Part shown: positions 37,592 through 44,199 of the stretch, piece after piece
Numbering within the stretch: the first letter of the stretch is position 1
How the letters are laid out: each line of letters begins with the position of its first letter
Assembly: GCA_000209515.2 (NCBI GenBank)
Contig: AEVK01000060.1
Span: forward strand, 1-44,199
Length of the DNA stretch: 44,199 nt
Direction of reading: 5' to 3'
From: a gamma proteobacterium IMCC1989
GTDB taxonomy: Bacteria; Pseudomonadota; Gammaproteobacteria; Pseudomonadales; Cellvibrionaceae
The notes under the pieces: generated by a model
Seen by the model: only the letters and a program-made list of their open reading frames with translations
What the model was told of the DNA's origin: nothing
Database searches by the model: none
Made by a program: the position numbers and the translations under genes

Positions 37592-38863
37592 ATGGCGAAG
37601 AAAAATGCGTTTTATGCTCAGTCTGGCGGTGTTACCGCCGTTATTAATGCCTCCGCATGTGGCGTGATTGAAACCGCTCGACAGCACAAAAAACATATTG
37701 GCAAAGTGTATGCCGGCAGCAATGGCATCATTGGCGCATTACGTGAAGAGTTGATTGATACCAGCAAAGAAAGCAAAAAAGATATCGCCGCACTCAGACA
37801 CACCCCTTCTGGCGCTTTTGGTTCTTGCCGATATAAGCTCAAAAGCCTAGAAGAAAACCGCGCTGAATATGAACGACTCATCGAGGTATTTAAAGCGCAC
37901 AACATTGGTTATTTCTTCTATAACGGCGGCGGTGATTCCGCTGATACCTGCCTAAAAATTTCCCAACTATCAGAAACCATGGGGTATCCGATACAGGCGA
38001 TCCACGTACCTAAAACTGTGGATAACGACTTACCCTTTACCGACAATTGCCCCGGCTTTGGCTCTGTTGCCAAATATGTGGCCATTTCTACCAAAGAAGC
38101 GGCTTTAGATGTGAAATCTATGTGCGAGACATCTACCAAAGTCTTCATTCTAGAAGTGATGGGGCGTCACGCGGGCTGGATTGCTGCTGCGGGCGGCTTA
38201 GCCGCACAAAAAGAAGGCGACGCACCACATATCATTCTTTTTCCCGAAATCGCTTTTAATAAAGAAAAGTTTTTAAAGCGAGTAAAAAGCACCGTTAAAA
38301 AGCACGGTTTCTGCGTCATCGTTGCCTCAGAAGGCGCACAATACAAAGACGGCAGTTTTCTTGCGGATGCAGGTAACGTCGATGCCTTTGGTCACAAACA
38401 ATTAGGAGGTGTGGCTCCTACACTCGCCACCATGGTAAAAGATGAGCTGGGCTACAAATACCACTGGGCACTAGCAGACTATTTACAGCGAGCAGCCCGT
38501 CACATTGCATCCGCTACCGATGTAGAACAAGCTTATGCAGTAGGTAAAGCGGCGGTGGAAATGGCGGTTGCCGGCAAAAACGCCGTTATGCCAGCGATTA
38601 TTCGTTGCAAAGGCAAAAAGTACAGCTGGAGCATCGAAGAAGCGCCACTAGAAAAAATCGCCAATGTCGAAAAAATGATGCCCCGCAGTTACATCAGCAA
38701 AGACGGCTTTGGCATCAGCGAACAAGGCCGCGCCTACCTAGAGCCACTGATTCAAGGTGAAGATTACCCACCTTATGACAAAAATGGCTTGCCCGTGTAT
38801 GTACAACTAAAAAAAGTGCTAGCGGATAAGAAAATAAAGAAAAAATTTGTTGTCAAAACCTAG
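37592..38863 (+). CDS. pfp: PPi-dependent 6-phosphofructokinase
   Basis: Reversibly phosphorylates fructose 6-phosphate with pyrophosphate. The PPi type is indicated by Asp115 in NGGGDSADTC, where ATP enzymes have Gly, and by Lys141 in VPKTVDNDLPF, where ATP enzymes have Gly (PGTIDND). GGVTAVINA and VMGRHAGWIAAA are further family segments. At 423 residues it matches the group seen in methylotrophs and other marine proteobacteria. It stands alone with its own terminator, near the pyrophosphatase gene. Confidence 0.93.
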   Translation: MAKKNAFYAQSGGVTAVINASACGVIETARQHKKHIGKVYAGSNGIIGALREELIDTSKESKKDIAALRHTPSGAFGSCRYKLKSLEENRAEYERLIEVFKAHNIGYFFYNGGGDSADTCLKISQLSETMGYPIQAIHVPKTVDNDLPFTDNCPGFGSVAKYVAISTKEAALDVKSMCETSTKVFILEVMGRHAGWIAAAGGLAAQKEGDAPHIILFPEIAFNKEKFLKRVKSTVKKHGFCVIVASEGAQYKDGSFLADAGNVDAFGHKQLGGVAPTLATMVKDELGYKYHWALADYLQRAARHIASATDVEQAYAVGKAAVEMAVAGKNAVMPAIIRCKGKKYSWSIEEAPLEKIANVEKMMPRSYISKDGFGISEQGRAYLEPLIQGEDYPPYDKNGLPVYVQLKKVLADKKIKKKFVVKT

Positions 38864-39174
38864 GCTCTTCTCATATGCCTCAAGAGGCAGTGCTTCTCAT
38901 TATAAGCACTGCCTTTTATACCTCTCATTACAATCTTCGCTATACCCATTGATTTAAACAGTGTCTTTCTGTACGTATTAACCGGCTATTATTATCCACA
39001 TGACAAGAAGCATCAGAGCACTCCAAAAGCTTTGATTATCGCCCGTTTACAGCTATTTCACCCTATCATCAATTCCCTGCTACACTTACTTTAATCAGTC
39101 GTCATTTAACCATCAAATGTATCCATTCTGAGCAAATGGGTCATTGGTCGTGAGAGCTTTAATAACGGATAAAC
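38864..39174. other. 311-base gap with terminator and upstream region
   Basis: The pfp terminator occupies the first part. The rest should carry the promoter of the first HD-GYP gene. No gene or clear regulator site was seen. Confidence 0.5.
38885..38918 (+). terminator. Rho-independent terminator of pfp
   Basis: AGGCAGTGCTT and AAGCACTGCCT form a perfect 11-bp stem with an 8-base loop, followed by TTTTA. Confidence 0.9.
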
Positions 39175-40518
39175 ATGGACAAATACCTTTCTTATTTACG
39201 CGCAAAACTACGCGGAAAAGTGGACATGATCGTCACTGAAGACATCGTCGCGCACCCAGAAGGGCAAGTAGCGGATAAAGGGGATGTACTAAATACAGAA
39301 CAGTTTCTCAGGTTATCGCAGCTTAACTTAAACATTCCGTTGGCCAGCTATGTCAAAATTGCGAAACCATTAACTCCATCCGATATTTACAAAGAGATTG
39401 ACGAGTTAATCAGCAAAGACAAACCGTTGAACGAAATTGATGAGCATTTTGGCAAAGCCTCTCTGCTTGACCAATGCTGCGATAGCTTAAAACAGTACCC
39501 CGATTTATTAGAAATTCTCACTATTTTTAAGATTGAAACCGAAGACCTATACAAACAATCATTAACCTCTGCTTACTTTTCCTACATTTTAGGAGCGGTC
39601 GCTAAATATTCTCAAGCTAAAATAGAATCTGCGTTTTTAGCCGGGGTATTACACGATATAGGCTTACTGTTTATTCCCAGAAACTGTCTTGATAAGACTA
39701 AAAAGCTAAACGCCCAAGAATGGAAAGAAATACAACTGCACCCTATTATTGCTTTTAAACTATTAAAAGACGTGGAAGGTTTTCCGGTCTCCAGTCGAAA
39801 AGCTATTCTAGAGCATCATGAAAGACCTGATGGCTCTGGATATCCAATGAATAAAGAAGAAGATGACATAGGCGAACTAGGCTCACTCATAAGCCTACTG
39901 GATGATGTTATTGTTATTTACAACAAACAATTCAAACCATTCAAACGCACCATTAAAAATATATTACCGATCATTCAAATGAATACTTTTGGCTATCATC
40001 AGTCAGCAGTATCTGCTATGACAATTGTCCTCAAACAATCTCAAGATCAAGAAATAGAGAATATTGAAAAAGACACCGTAAAAGATCTTATTGATTACAC
40101 CTATCAGCAACAGCTATACATCAATAAAATTATGGATGTTATAAAACAAATCAATGACATCATTGGTTTTTCTCACAATAGTAAAAATGTTACCGCCATA
40201 CAAAACATTGGCGGAAAGATATCCTCCGTCATTGCAAGTGCGGGCTTGCAGGAGTCTTCCTATATTGAATTACTCCAACGACTCACCGTAGAAGACCATC
40301 AAGTGTTACACCTAGAAGTTGAGCAGACTCGACTGATGCTTGAAGAAATCATTTATCAATTACAAAGCTATCACAAAGCGGCCAATTTATTTAGCACTAA
40401 CTTTTCTAATGGCTTATCCGAAAAAGTAGGGATCTTCAGCGAAGTATTCTCTGCAACCGAGCGCCCTCCTATTCCACAAACACTGACCCAATACTGGGAA
40501 AGCCTGTCATCTAAATAA
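39175..40518 (+). CDS. Degenerate HD-GYP domain protein (first of two)
   Basis: A 447-residue cytosolic protein. After a roughly 120-residue N-terminal region comes an HD-GYP domain: LHDIGLLFIPRNCLDK with His160-Asp161, EWKEIQLHP with His189, HHERPDGSGYP at 214-224 and LLDD near 241-244. Active HD-GYP phosphodiesterases of cyclic-di-GMP usually have a further His at the domain start and Lys in HDIGK. Here no His occurs in that stretch (SLTSAYFSYILG) and Lys is Leu. A helical C-terminal domain follows. Metal binding or catalysis is doubtful; a sensor role is possible. A paralogue follows 144 bases downstream. Confidence 0.85.
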   Translation: MDKYLSYLRAKLRGKVDMIVTEDIVAHPEGQVADKGDVLNTEQFLRLSQLNLNIPLASYVKIAKPLTPSDIYKEIDELISKDKPLNEIDEHFGKASLLDQCCDSLKQYPDLLEILTIFKIETEDLYKQSLTSAYFSYILGAVAKYSQAKIESAFLAGVLHDIGLLFIPRNCLDKTKKLNAQEWKEIQLHPIIAFKLLKDVEGFPVSSRKAILEHHERPDGSGYPMNKEEDDIGELGSLISLLDDVIVIYNKQFKPFKRTIKNILPIIQMNTFGYHQSAVSAMTIVLKQSQDQEIENIEKDTVKDLIDYTYQQQLYINKIMDVIKQINDIIGFSHNSKNVTAIQNIGGKISSVIASAGLQESSYIELLQRLTVEDHQVLHLEVEQTRLMLEEIIYQLQSYHKAANLFSTNFSNGLSEKVGIFSEVFSATERPPIPQTLTQYWESLSSK

Positions 40519-40662
40519 TCATTTTATTTTTTATTTTCAATGTAAATGTTTTCATTGTCACCTAACACCTCAGTCTAGCTTTTTTGTTCTAGCAAACATT
40601 TTTCACTTCACTATACTCACTTTTACCGAAAGTTTTATATAGCAACGGATTAGTGATTCACG

Positions 40663-41994
40663 ATGAATGAATACGCAGAGAACTTAGTTAACTCACAGGA
40701 AAAAATAAAACTTGTTGCTACAGAAGATATACTTAGCGACAAAGGTGTTCTACTTGCTAAAAGTGGCATCGAACTCAACAAAAAAACTTGTGAAAATATT
40801 CTACGATTTAAATTACTAAAACCACTAGAAGAATCTATTGCAATAGAAAATCAGCTTAACGCTAAATCCATTTATGACAAAATAAATCAAATGGTTTTAA
40901 CGACTACATGTCTTATTGCTATGCACAAGCAGGTAAATGAAAAAACCTCATTACAAAAGTGTTGTCTACGGTTAGAAAAATTTCCGCTGATACAACAAAA
41001 GCTCACCGTACTTTGCGTCGAACTCCCTCACGTTTTTGAGCAATCGATACTATCTGCCTACCTAGCGTATTTATGCGCTCGCTTGGAACAAAAAGAACAA
41101 TCACACATAGAAGAATACTTTTTAGCCGGTTTGGTTCATGACATTGGTTTTTTACACATTGATCATAGAATACTCAAAAAAACTGGCGAGCTAACACCGG
41201 AAGAATGGAGAAGTATTCAGGCTCACCCCATTATTGGTTATGAGATACTTAAGGCTATATCCAGCTTCCCCCAAACAGCATCTAGAGCAGTACTAGAACA
41301 TCATGAGAATTTAGACGGCACAGGCTACCCTAGAAAAAAAACCAGACAAGATCTCAGCGAACTAGGGCAACTCATCAGCCTGCTAGATAATGTCATTAGT
41401 ATTTACAACAAAAAGTTTAAAGAACAAGAGCGCAGCCTGCGCTGCGTTATTCCGGTATTGCAAATTAATATGCATTCTTATTTCCCAACGGTCGCCTCTA
41501 GTATTATCCGCATGCTAAAAAAAGCGCCTGATACACCGATAAAACCCATCCACCCCAATTTAGTTAATGACCTTATTGATAACTCACAAAACAAACAGGA
41601 ATACATCCAACAAACCACACAACTAATAAAAGGCACCAATAAAGAAATCGGCTTTACCCATAATAATAAAGAGGTGTATTACATCCAAAATATCGCCAAC
41701 AACATTATTTTCATTGTAAATAGTGCAGGGCTATATGACTCCTATTATATGGATGAACTAGAAAACCTTAACGAGGAGGATAGACATACGCACTACAACG
41801 AACTGGCAGACACACTCGTGATGCTAGAGGAGATCATTTATCAGTGCCAGTTTTACCAAAAAACTGCCGATATATTTGTTAGTAACAACCCCCAACATCA
41901 AATAGCAAAAATCATCTCTGAGTGTTTACAAAAAATACGCGCGCTCCCTTCTCCTGATAAATCGGGTTCTTTTCGCCGTACCAAAGCGGGCTAA
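40663..41994 (+). CDS. Degenerate HD-GYP domain protein (second of two)
   Basis: A 443-residue paralogue of the preceding gene, alike along the whole length, with matching segments ATEDILSD/VTEDIVAH, IYDKINQM/IYKEIDEL, the HD-GYP core and the C-terminal EEIIYQ. The core has His159-Asp160 (LVHDIGFLHI), His188 (IQAHP), HHENLDGTGYP at 213-223 and LLDN at 241-244. It lacks the same domain-start His, and Lys of HDIGK is Phe. The 144-base spacer allows a separate promoter. The pair is a tandem duplication that has diverged considerably. Confidence 0.85.
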   Translation: MNEYAENLVNSQEKIKLVATEDILSDKGVLLAKSGIELNKKTCENILRFKLLKPLEESIAIENQLNAKSIYDKINQMVLTTTCLIAMHKQVNEKTSLQKCCLRLEKFPLIQQKLTVLCVELPHVFEQSILSAYLAYLCARLEQKEQSHIEEYFLAGLVHDIGFLHIDHRILKKTGELTPEEWRSIQAHPIIGYEILKAISSFPQTASRAVLEHHENLDGTGYPRKKTRQDLSELGQLISLLDNVISIYNKKFKEQERSLRCVIPVLQINMHSYFPTVASSIIRMLKKAPDTPIKPIHPNLVNDLIDNSQNKQEYIQQTTQLIKGTNKEIGFTHNNKEVYYIQNIANNIIFIVNSAGLYDSYYMDELENLNEEDRHTHYNELADTLVMLEEIIYQCQFYQKTADIFVSNNPQHQIAKIISECLQKIRALPSPDKSGSFRRTKAG

Positions 41995-42040
41995 TAAGCG
42001 CCTTCTAATCCCCTTCGCTCAAAAAACATCCTCTAAACGC

Positions 42041-42068
42041 TTGGTAAGTTGTCTAGTTATGGTAGAAT
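42041..42068 (+). promoter_or_regulatory. Sigma-70-type promoter of ppa
   Basis: TTGGTA (42041-42046), a 16-base spacer and TAGAAT (42063-42068) lie 99 bases before the ppa ATG. The transcript would start near 42075, leaving a leader of about 90 bases. Confidence 0.55.
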
Positions 42069-42167
42069 TTGCGCCGTTTTCACTATGCGACTGTCGTAAC
42101 CATTACCAAAACCCTTGTCGCGGCAATCGTCCTAATCCAGTCAATTATCATCAAAGAAGCGATTATT

Positions 42168-42701
42168 ATGAGTCTTAACTTAGTGCCTGCAGGCAAAAAC
42201 CTACCTGAAGAAATCAACGTTATTATCGAAATCCCGTTAAATGGCGAGCCAGTTAAATACGAAGTAGATAAGGACAGCGGTGCATTATTTGTTGATCGTA
42301 TCTTAGGTACATCAATGCACTACCCATGTAACTATGGCTACGTAAACGATACCTTGTGTGGCGATGGCGACCCAGTTGACGTATTAGTCATTTCACGCTT
42401 TGGCTTTGTTGCTGGTTCAGTGGTTCGCTGTCGTCCGGTTGGCGTACTCAATATGACCGACGAATCTGGTGAAGATGCAAAAATCCTGGCCGTACCGGTA
42501 GAGAAAATCAGCCCAATGAATGCACATATTAATGACATTGGCGATGTGCCAGAGTTGTTACTAAAGCGCATCAGCCACTTCTTTGAGCATTACAAAGATT
42601 TAGAAGCAGGCAAGTGGGTTAAAGTCGAAGGCTGGGCAGATGCTGCAGCGGCGAAGAAAGAAATTTTGGACTCTGTAGAAAACTTTAATAAAGCCAAGTA
42701 A
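42168..42701 (+). CDS. ppa: Inorganic pyrophosphatase Ppa
   Basis: Mg2+-dependent hydrolysis of pyrophosphate. The ATG at 42168 gives 177 residues beginning [23 protein letters not shown], collinear with the 176-residue E. coli enzyme. Catalytic-site motifs [19 protein letters not shown] and [19 protein letters not shown] are intact. A longer in-frame extension upstream is non-coding leader. It is followed by a bidirectional terminator before the convergent cupin gene. Confidence 0.97.
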   Translation: MSLNLVPAGKNLPEEINVIIEIPLNGEPVKYEVDKDSGALFVDRILGTSMHYPCNYGYVNDTLCGDGDPVDVLVISRFGFVAGSVVRCRPVGVLNMTDESGEDAKILAVPVEKISPMNAHINDIGDVPELLLKRISHFFEHYKDLEAGKWVKVEGWADAAAAKKEILDSVENFNKAK

Positions 42702-42744
42702 TAAAGCTAAATAACAGTACCGGCCTTATTAGCAGATAAAGCAC

Positions 42745-42768
42745 ACTGGCTCTCCATGAGCCAGTTTG
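42745..42768. terminator. Terminator between ppa and the cupin gene
   Basis: ACTGGCTC and GAGCCAGT pair in a perfect 8-bp stem with a 5-base loop, followed by TTTG on the + strand. Confidence 0.7.
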
Positions 42769-42782
42769 TCACTCTCCCTCAA

Positions 42783-43094
42783 TTACACACTTCCCTCTGA
42801 TTCAACGACAAGTACTCTCGCCTCTCCTATCGGATGCGCTACATGTTCTGTACCAATAGAGGCGTAAAAGATATCCCCTAACTCGAGTATCACTGATCGC
42901 TCACCTCCCTCCTCCTTGTAAAACATCTCCACCTTGCCATCGAGTACAACAAACACTTCTTCACCATCATTCACGTGCCATTTATACGGTTGATCTGTCC
43001 AATGAAGTTTAGTTGTAATACCGTTCATATTGGCAATAGGCAACGAACCCCATGCGCTGTCGGCAGTAAAAGTGGCTGGCTTAATTATTTTCAA
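42783..43094 (-). CDS. Small cupin-domain protein
   Basis: A 103-residue single-domain beta barrel. The segment TDQPYKWHVNDGEEVFVVLDGKVEMFY has the cupin 1 pattern with metal-ligand-like His and Glu, and LELGDIFYASIGTEHVAHP is cupin 2. It starts with TTG at 43094, supported by AGAGGA 7 bases upstream, inside the end of the GNAT gene region. It is last in the OsmC-GNAT-cupin unit, and the substrate is unknown. Confidence 0.85.
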   Translation of the reverse strand: MKIIKPATFTADSAWGSLPIANMNGITTKLHWTDQPYKWHVNDGEEVFVVLDGKVEMFYKEEGGERSVILELGDIFYASIGTEHVAHPIGEARVLVVESEGSV

Positions 43095-43097
43095 GTG

Positions 43098-43586
43098 TTA
43101 ATCCTCTGTTAATCTAAGACGCAAATAGGTCACATCGAATGGAAGGTGCGCGAAAGTTTTTGTTACGCCCTCTTCAAATCCTAGTGTGATGTACCAGCTT
43201 TTTAATTCGGAATGCGCAGCGATGATACCAATACTAATAGAACCGATATCTTTCTCTTGCGCATAAGACACTATATGTTCAACTAATGCTTTGCCAATAC
43301 CCTGCTGCTGATAAGTCGGCAACACGGACAAACGATTCAGATAAGCCGCATTTGGCCTCGGTTGCTCAAAAGCAACGCAGGCAATAGGGATATCGTTATG
43401 CTTATAAACAAAATACTCTTCGCCACGAGCCAAATCAGCCAACAACCAATCGTTAGTATAGAGCGAAGGATGCTTAGGATTATTGTCGGCCGTAATACCA
43501 AACTGGTCCGCCACAATTTGATTCGCTTGGCGAATAATCTCAACGACCTGATCAACATCCTGTTGATGCAGCACTTCAATTGTCAT
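43098..43586 (-). CDS. GNAT-family N-acetyltransferase
   Basis: A 162-residue acetyl-CoA-dependent transferase. The acetyl-CoA binding signature is NRLSVLPTYQQQGIGKALVEHIV (V-x-P-x-x-Q-x-x-G-x-G), followed by the typical SWYITLGFEEG. GGAG lies 8 bases before the ATG. It follows the OsmC stop by four bases and overlaps nothing. The acceptor is unknown. Confidence 0.88.
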   Translation of the reverse strand: MTIEVLHQQDVDQVVEIIRQANQIVADQFGITADNNPKHPSLYTNDWLLADLARGEEYFVYKHNDIPIACVAFEQPRPNAAYLNRLSVLPTYQQQGIGKALVEHIVSYAQEKDIGSISIGIIAAHSELKSWYITLGFEEGVTKTFAHLPFDVTYLRLRLTED

Positions 43587-43590
43587 CTTA

Positions 43591-44064
43591 TTACTCCACT
43601 AAAAAAACATCTGTCACCACTTCCGTAGTAACAGAATTAGCGATAAAGCATTGCTCATGAGACTGGTGATGCATTTTTTCTAGCTTTTCTAAGGTCACAG
43701 GAGTCTCTATCGAAAAATGAATTTCTGGGCGCAGCGTTACTTTCGTCATTGCCATTTTTCCTTGCGCATTTTTTTCCAGTAAACCCACGGGTCGATCAAC
43801 ATACCGCTCGACGATAAACTTATTTTTGGCAGCAATAGACAAAAAGAACAACATATGACAACTTGATAAAGACGCGACGAACGCCTCTTCAGGATCAACA
43901 TTATCTTCAACAGAGTAAGGCAAAGGGACTATATGTGGCGAAGAGGAGGCTGGCACGATGACACCACCACTAAATACCCACTGATGTGCACGGCTATATT
44001 TATTATCAATATAACCCTCTTCTTCCCGACGCTGCCAAACAATCGTGGCATAGTATTCAGACAT
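43591..44064 (-). CDS. OsmC-family peroxiredoxin-like protein
   Basis: A 157-residue thiol peroxidase-type protein. It has the two family cysteines in SLSSCHMLFFLS and HEQCFIANS, and DPEEAFVASLSSC. Such proteins reduce organic hydroperoxides. The ATG at 44064 is supported by GAGGAG about 10 bases upstream; a TTG six codons earlier is less likely. It is the first gene of the OsmC-GNAT-cupin operon. Confidence 0.9.
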   Translation of the reverse strand: MSEYYATIVWQRREEEGYIDNKYSRAHQWVFSGGVIVPASSSPHIVPLPYSVEDNVDPEEAFVASLSSCHMLFFLSIAAKNKFIVERYVDRPVGLLEKNAQGKMAMTKVTLRPEIHFSIETPVTLEKLEKMHHQSHEQCFIANSVTTEVVTDVFLVE

Positions 44065-44142
44065 CTGCTTCCATCTCCTCAACTAAAAGAAATACCACTT
44101 ACGTTATTACGTAGTCAAACCTAACATGCTATTTCTAACGGC

Positions 44143-44199
44143 ACTATTAACAACACCATTAACGGTACTATTAACAAAACCATTAACAAAACCATTAAC
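44143..44199. repeat. 12-bp tandem repeat, at least 4.7 copies, cut by the right edge
   Basis: Units ACTATTAACAAC, ACCATTAACGGT, ACTATTAACAAA, ACCATTAACAAA and a partial ACCATTAAC run to the last base. It lies upstream of the OsmC operon and may continue beyond the window. Confidence 0.85.

Noticed and set aside
42069-42167. 33-residue N-terminal extension of pyrophosphatase
   Set aside because: It starts right at the predicted transcription start, and the family start is at [10 protein letters not shown].
44143-44199. CRISPR array
   Set aside because: The units are 12 bp and directly adjacent, with no spacers and no cas genes.

Overview
This window is chromosomal DNA from a marine-type gammaproteobacterium. 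The placement rests on gene order and family content: a bioBFHCD operon, the proA-nadD-rsfS-rlmH-mrdA-rodA-mltB-rlpA-dacA-ybeD-lipB-lipA cluster, mpl-ubiX, and small lineage families (DUF3094, DUF3080, DUF3429, DUF1493). A Cellvibrionales/Oceanospirillales-like host is my inference, not something the sequence proves. No rRNA, tRNA or CRISPR array was found.

Layout. (1) 1-2540: the 3' end of a Na+-pumping decarboxylase beta subunit (oadB-like), a strong terminator, two small reverse-strand genes (one DUF3094) and an MDR oxidoreductase. (2) 2570-7720: an accessory patch with a frameshifted REP-associated (Y1/HUH) transposase between 24-bp inverted repeats, an AT-rich two-gene unit (a cyclopropane-synthase-like methyltransferase overlapping an unknown five-helix membrane protein), and an intact IS5-type transposase. 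(3) 7970-9115: a SprA-type metalloprotease and a short flagellar-rod-like protein away from any flagellar genes. (4) 9289-14032: the complete biotin operon bioBFHCD, with a BirA-type operator between bioB and the divergent comF. (5) 14151-15928: comF, DUF3429 and DUF1493 genes on the + strand. (6) 16034-28871: one long reverse-strand block covering proline and NAD synthesis, ribosome factors, cell-wall elongation (PBP2, RodA, MltB, RlpA, PBP5) and lipoate synthesis, ending in a DUF3080 lipoprotein. (7) 29300-31838: a PepSY protein and a PhoP/PhoQ-like two-component pair, preceded by an eight-codon mini-ORF with a strong ribosome site. (8) 31851-37417: mpl-ubiX-RND exporter-mtgA. (9) 37592-42701: a PPi-type phosphofructokinase, two tandem degenerate HD-GYP proteins and inorganic pyrophosphatase. 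(10) 42783-44064: an OsmC-GNAT-cupin operon, then a 12-bp tandem repeat running off the right end.

Much of the window is conserved housekeeping DNA. The most unusual items are: the methyltransferase/membrane-protein pair, where three expected bicarbonate-site residues are changed; the two adjacent HD-GYP paralogues lacking the same two expected residues; the run of DPF motifs in the exporter's periplasmic loop; and a recurring pattern of short tandem duplications (9-18 bp), nearly all multiples of three inside genes, at protein termini and linkers. I see no clearly new defence or mobile system. The best candidate for something undescribed is the 3487-5797 operon.
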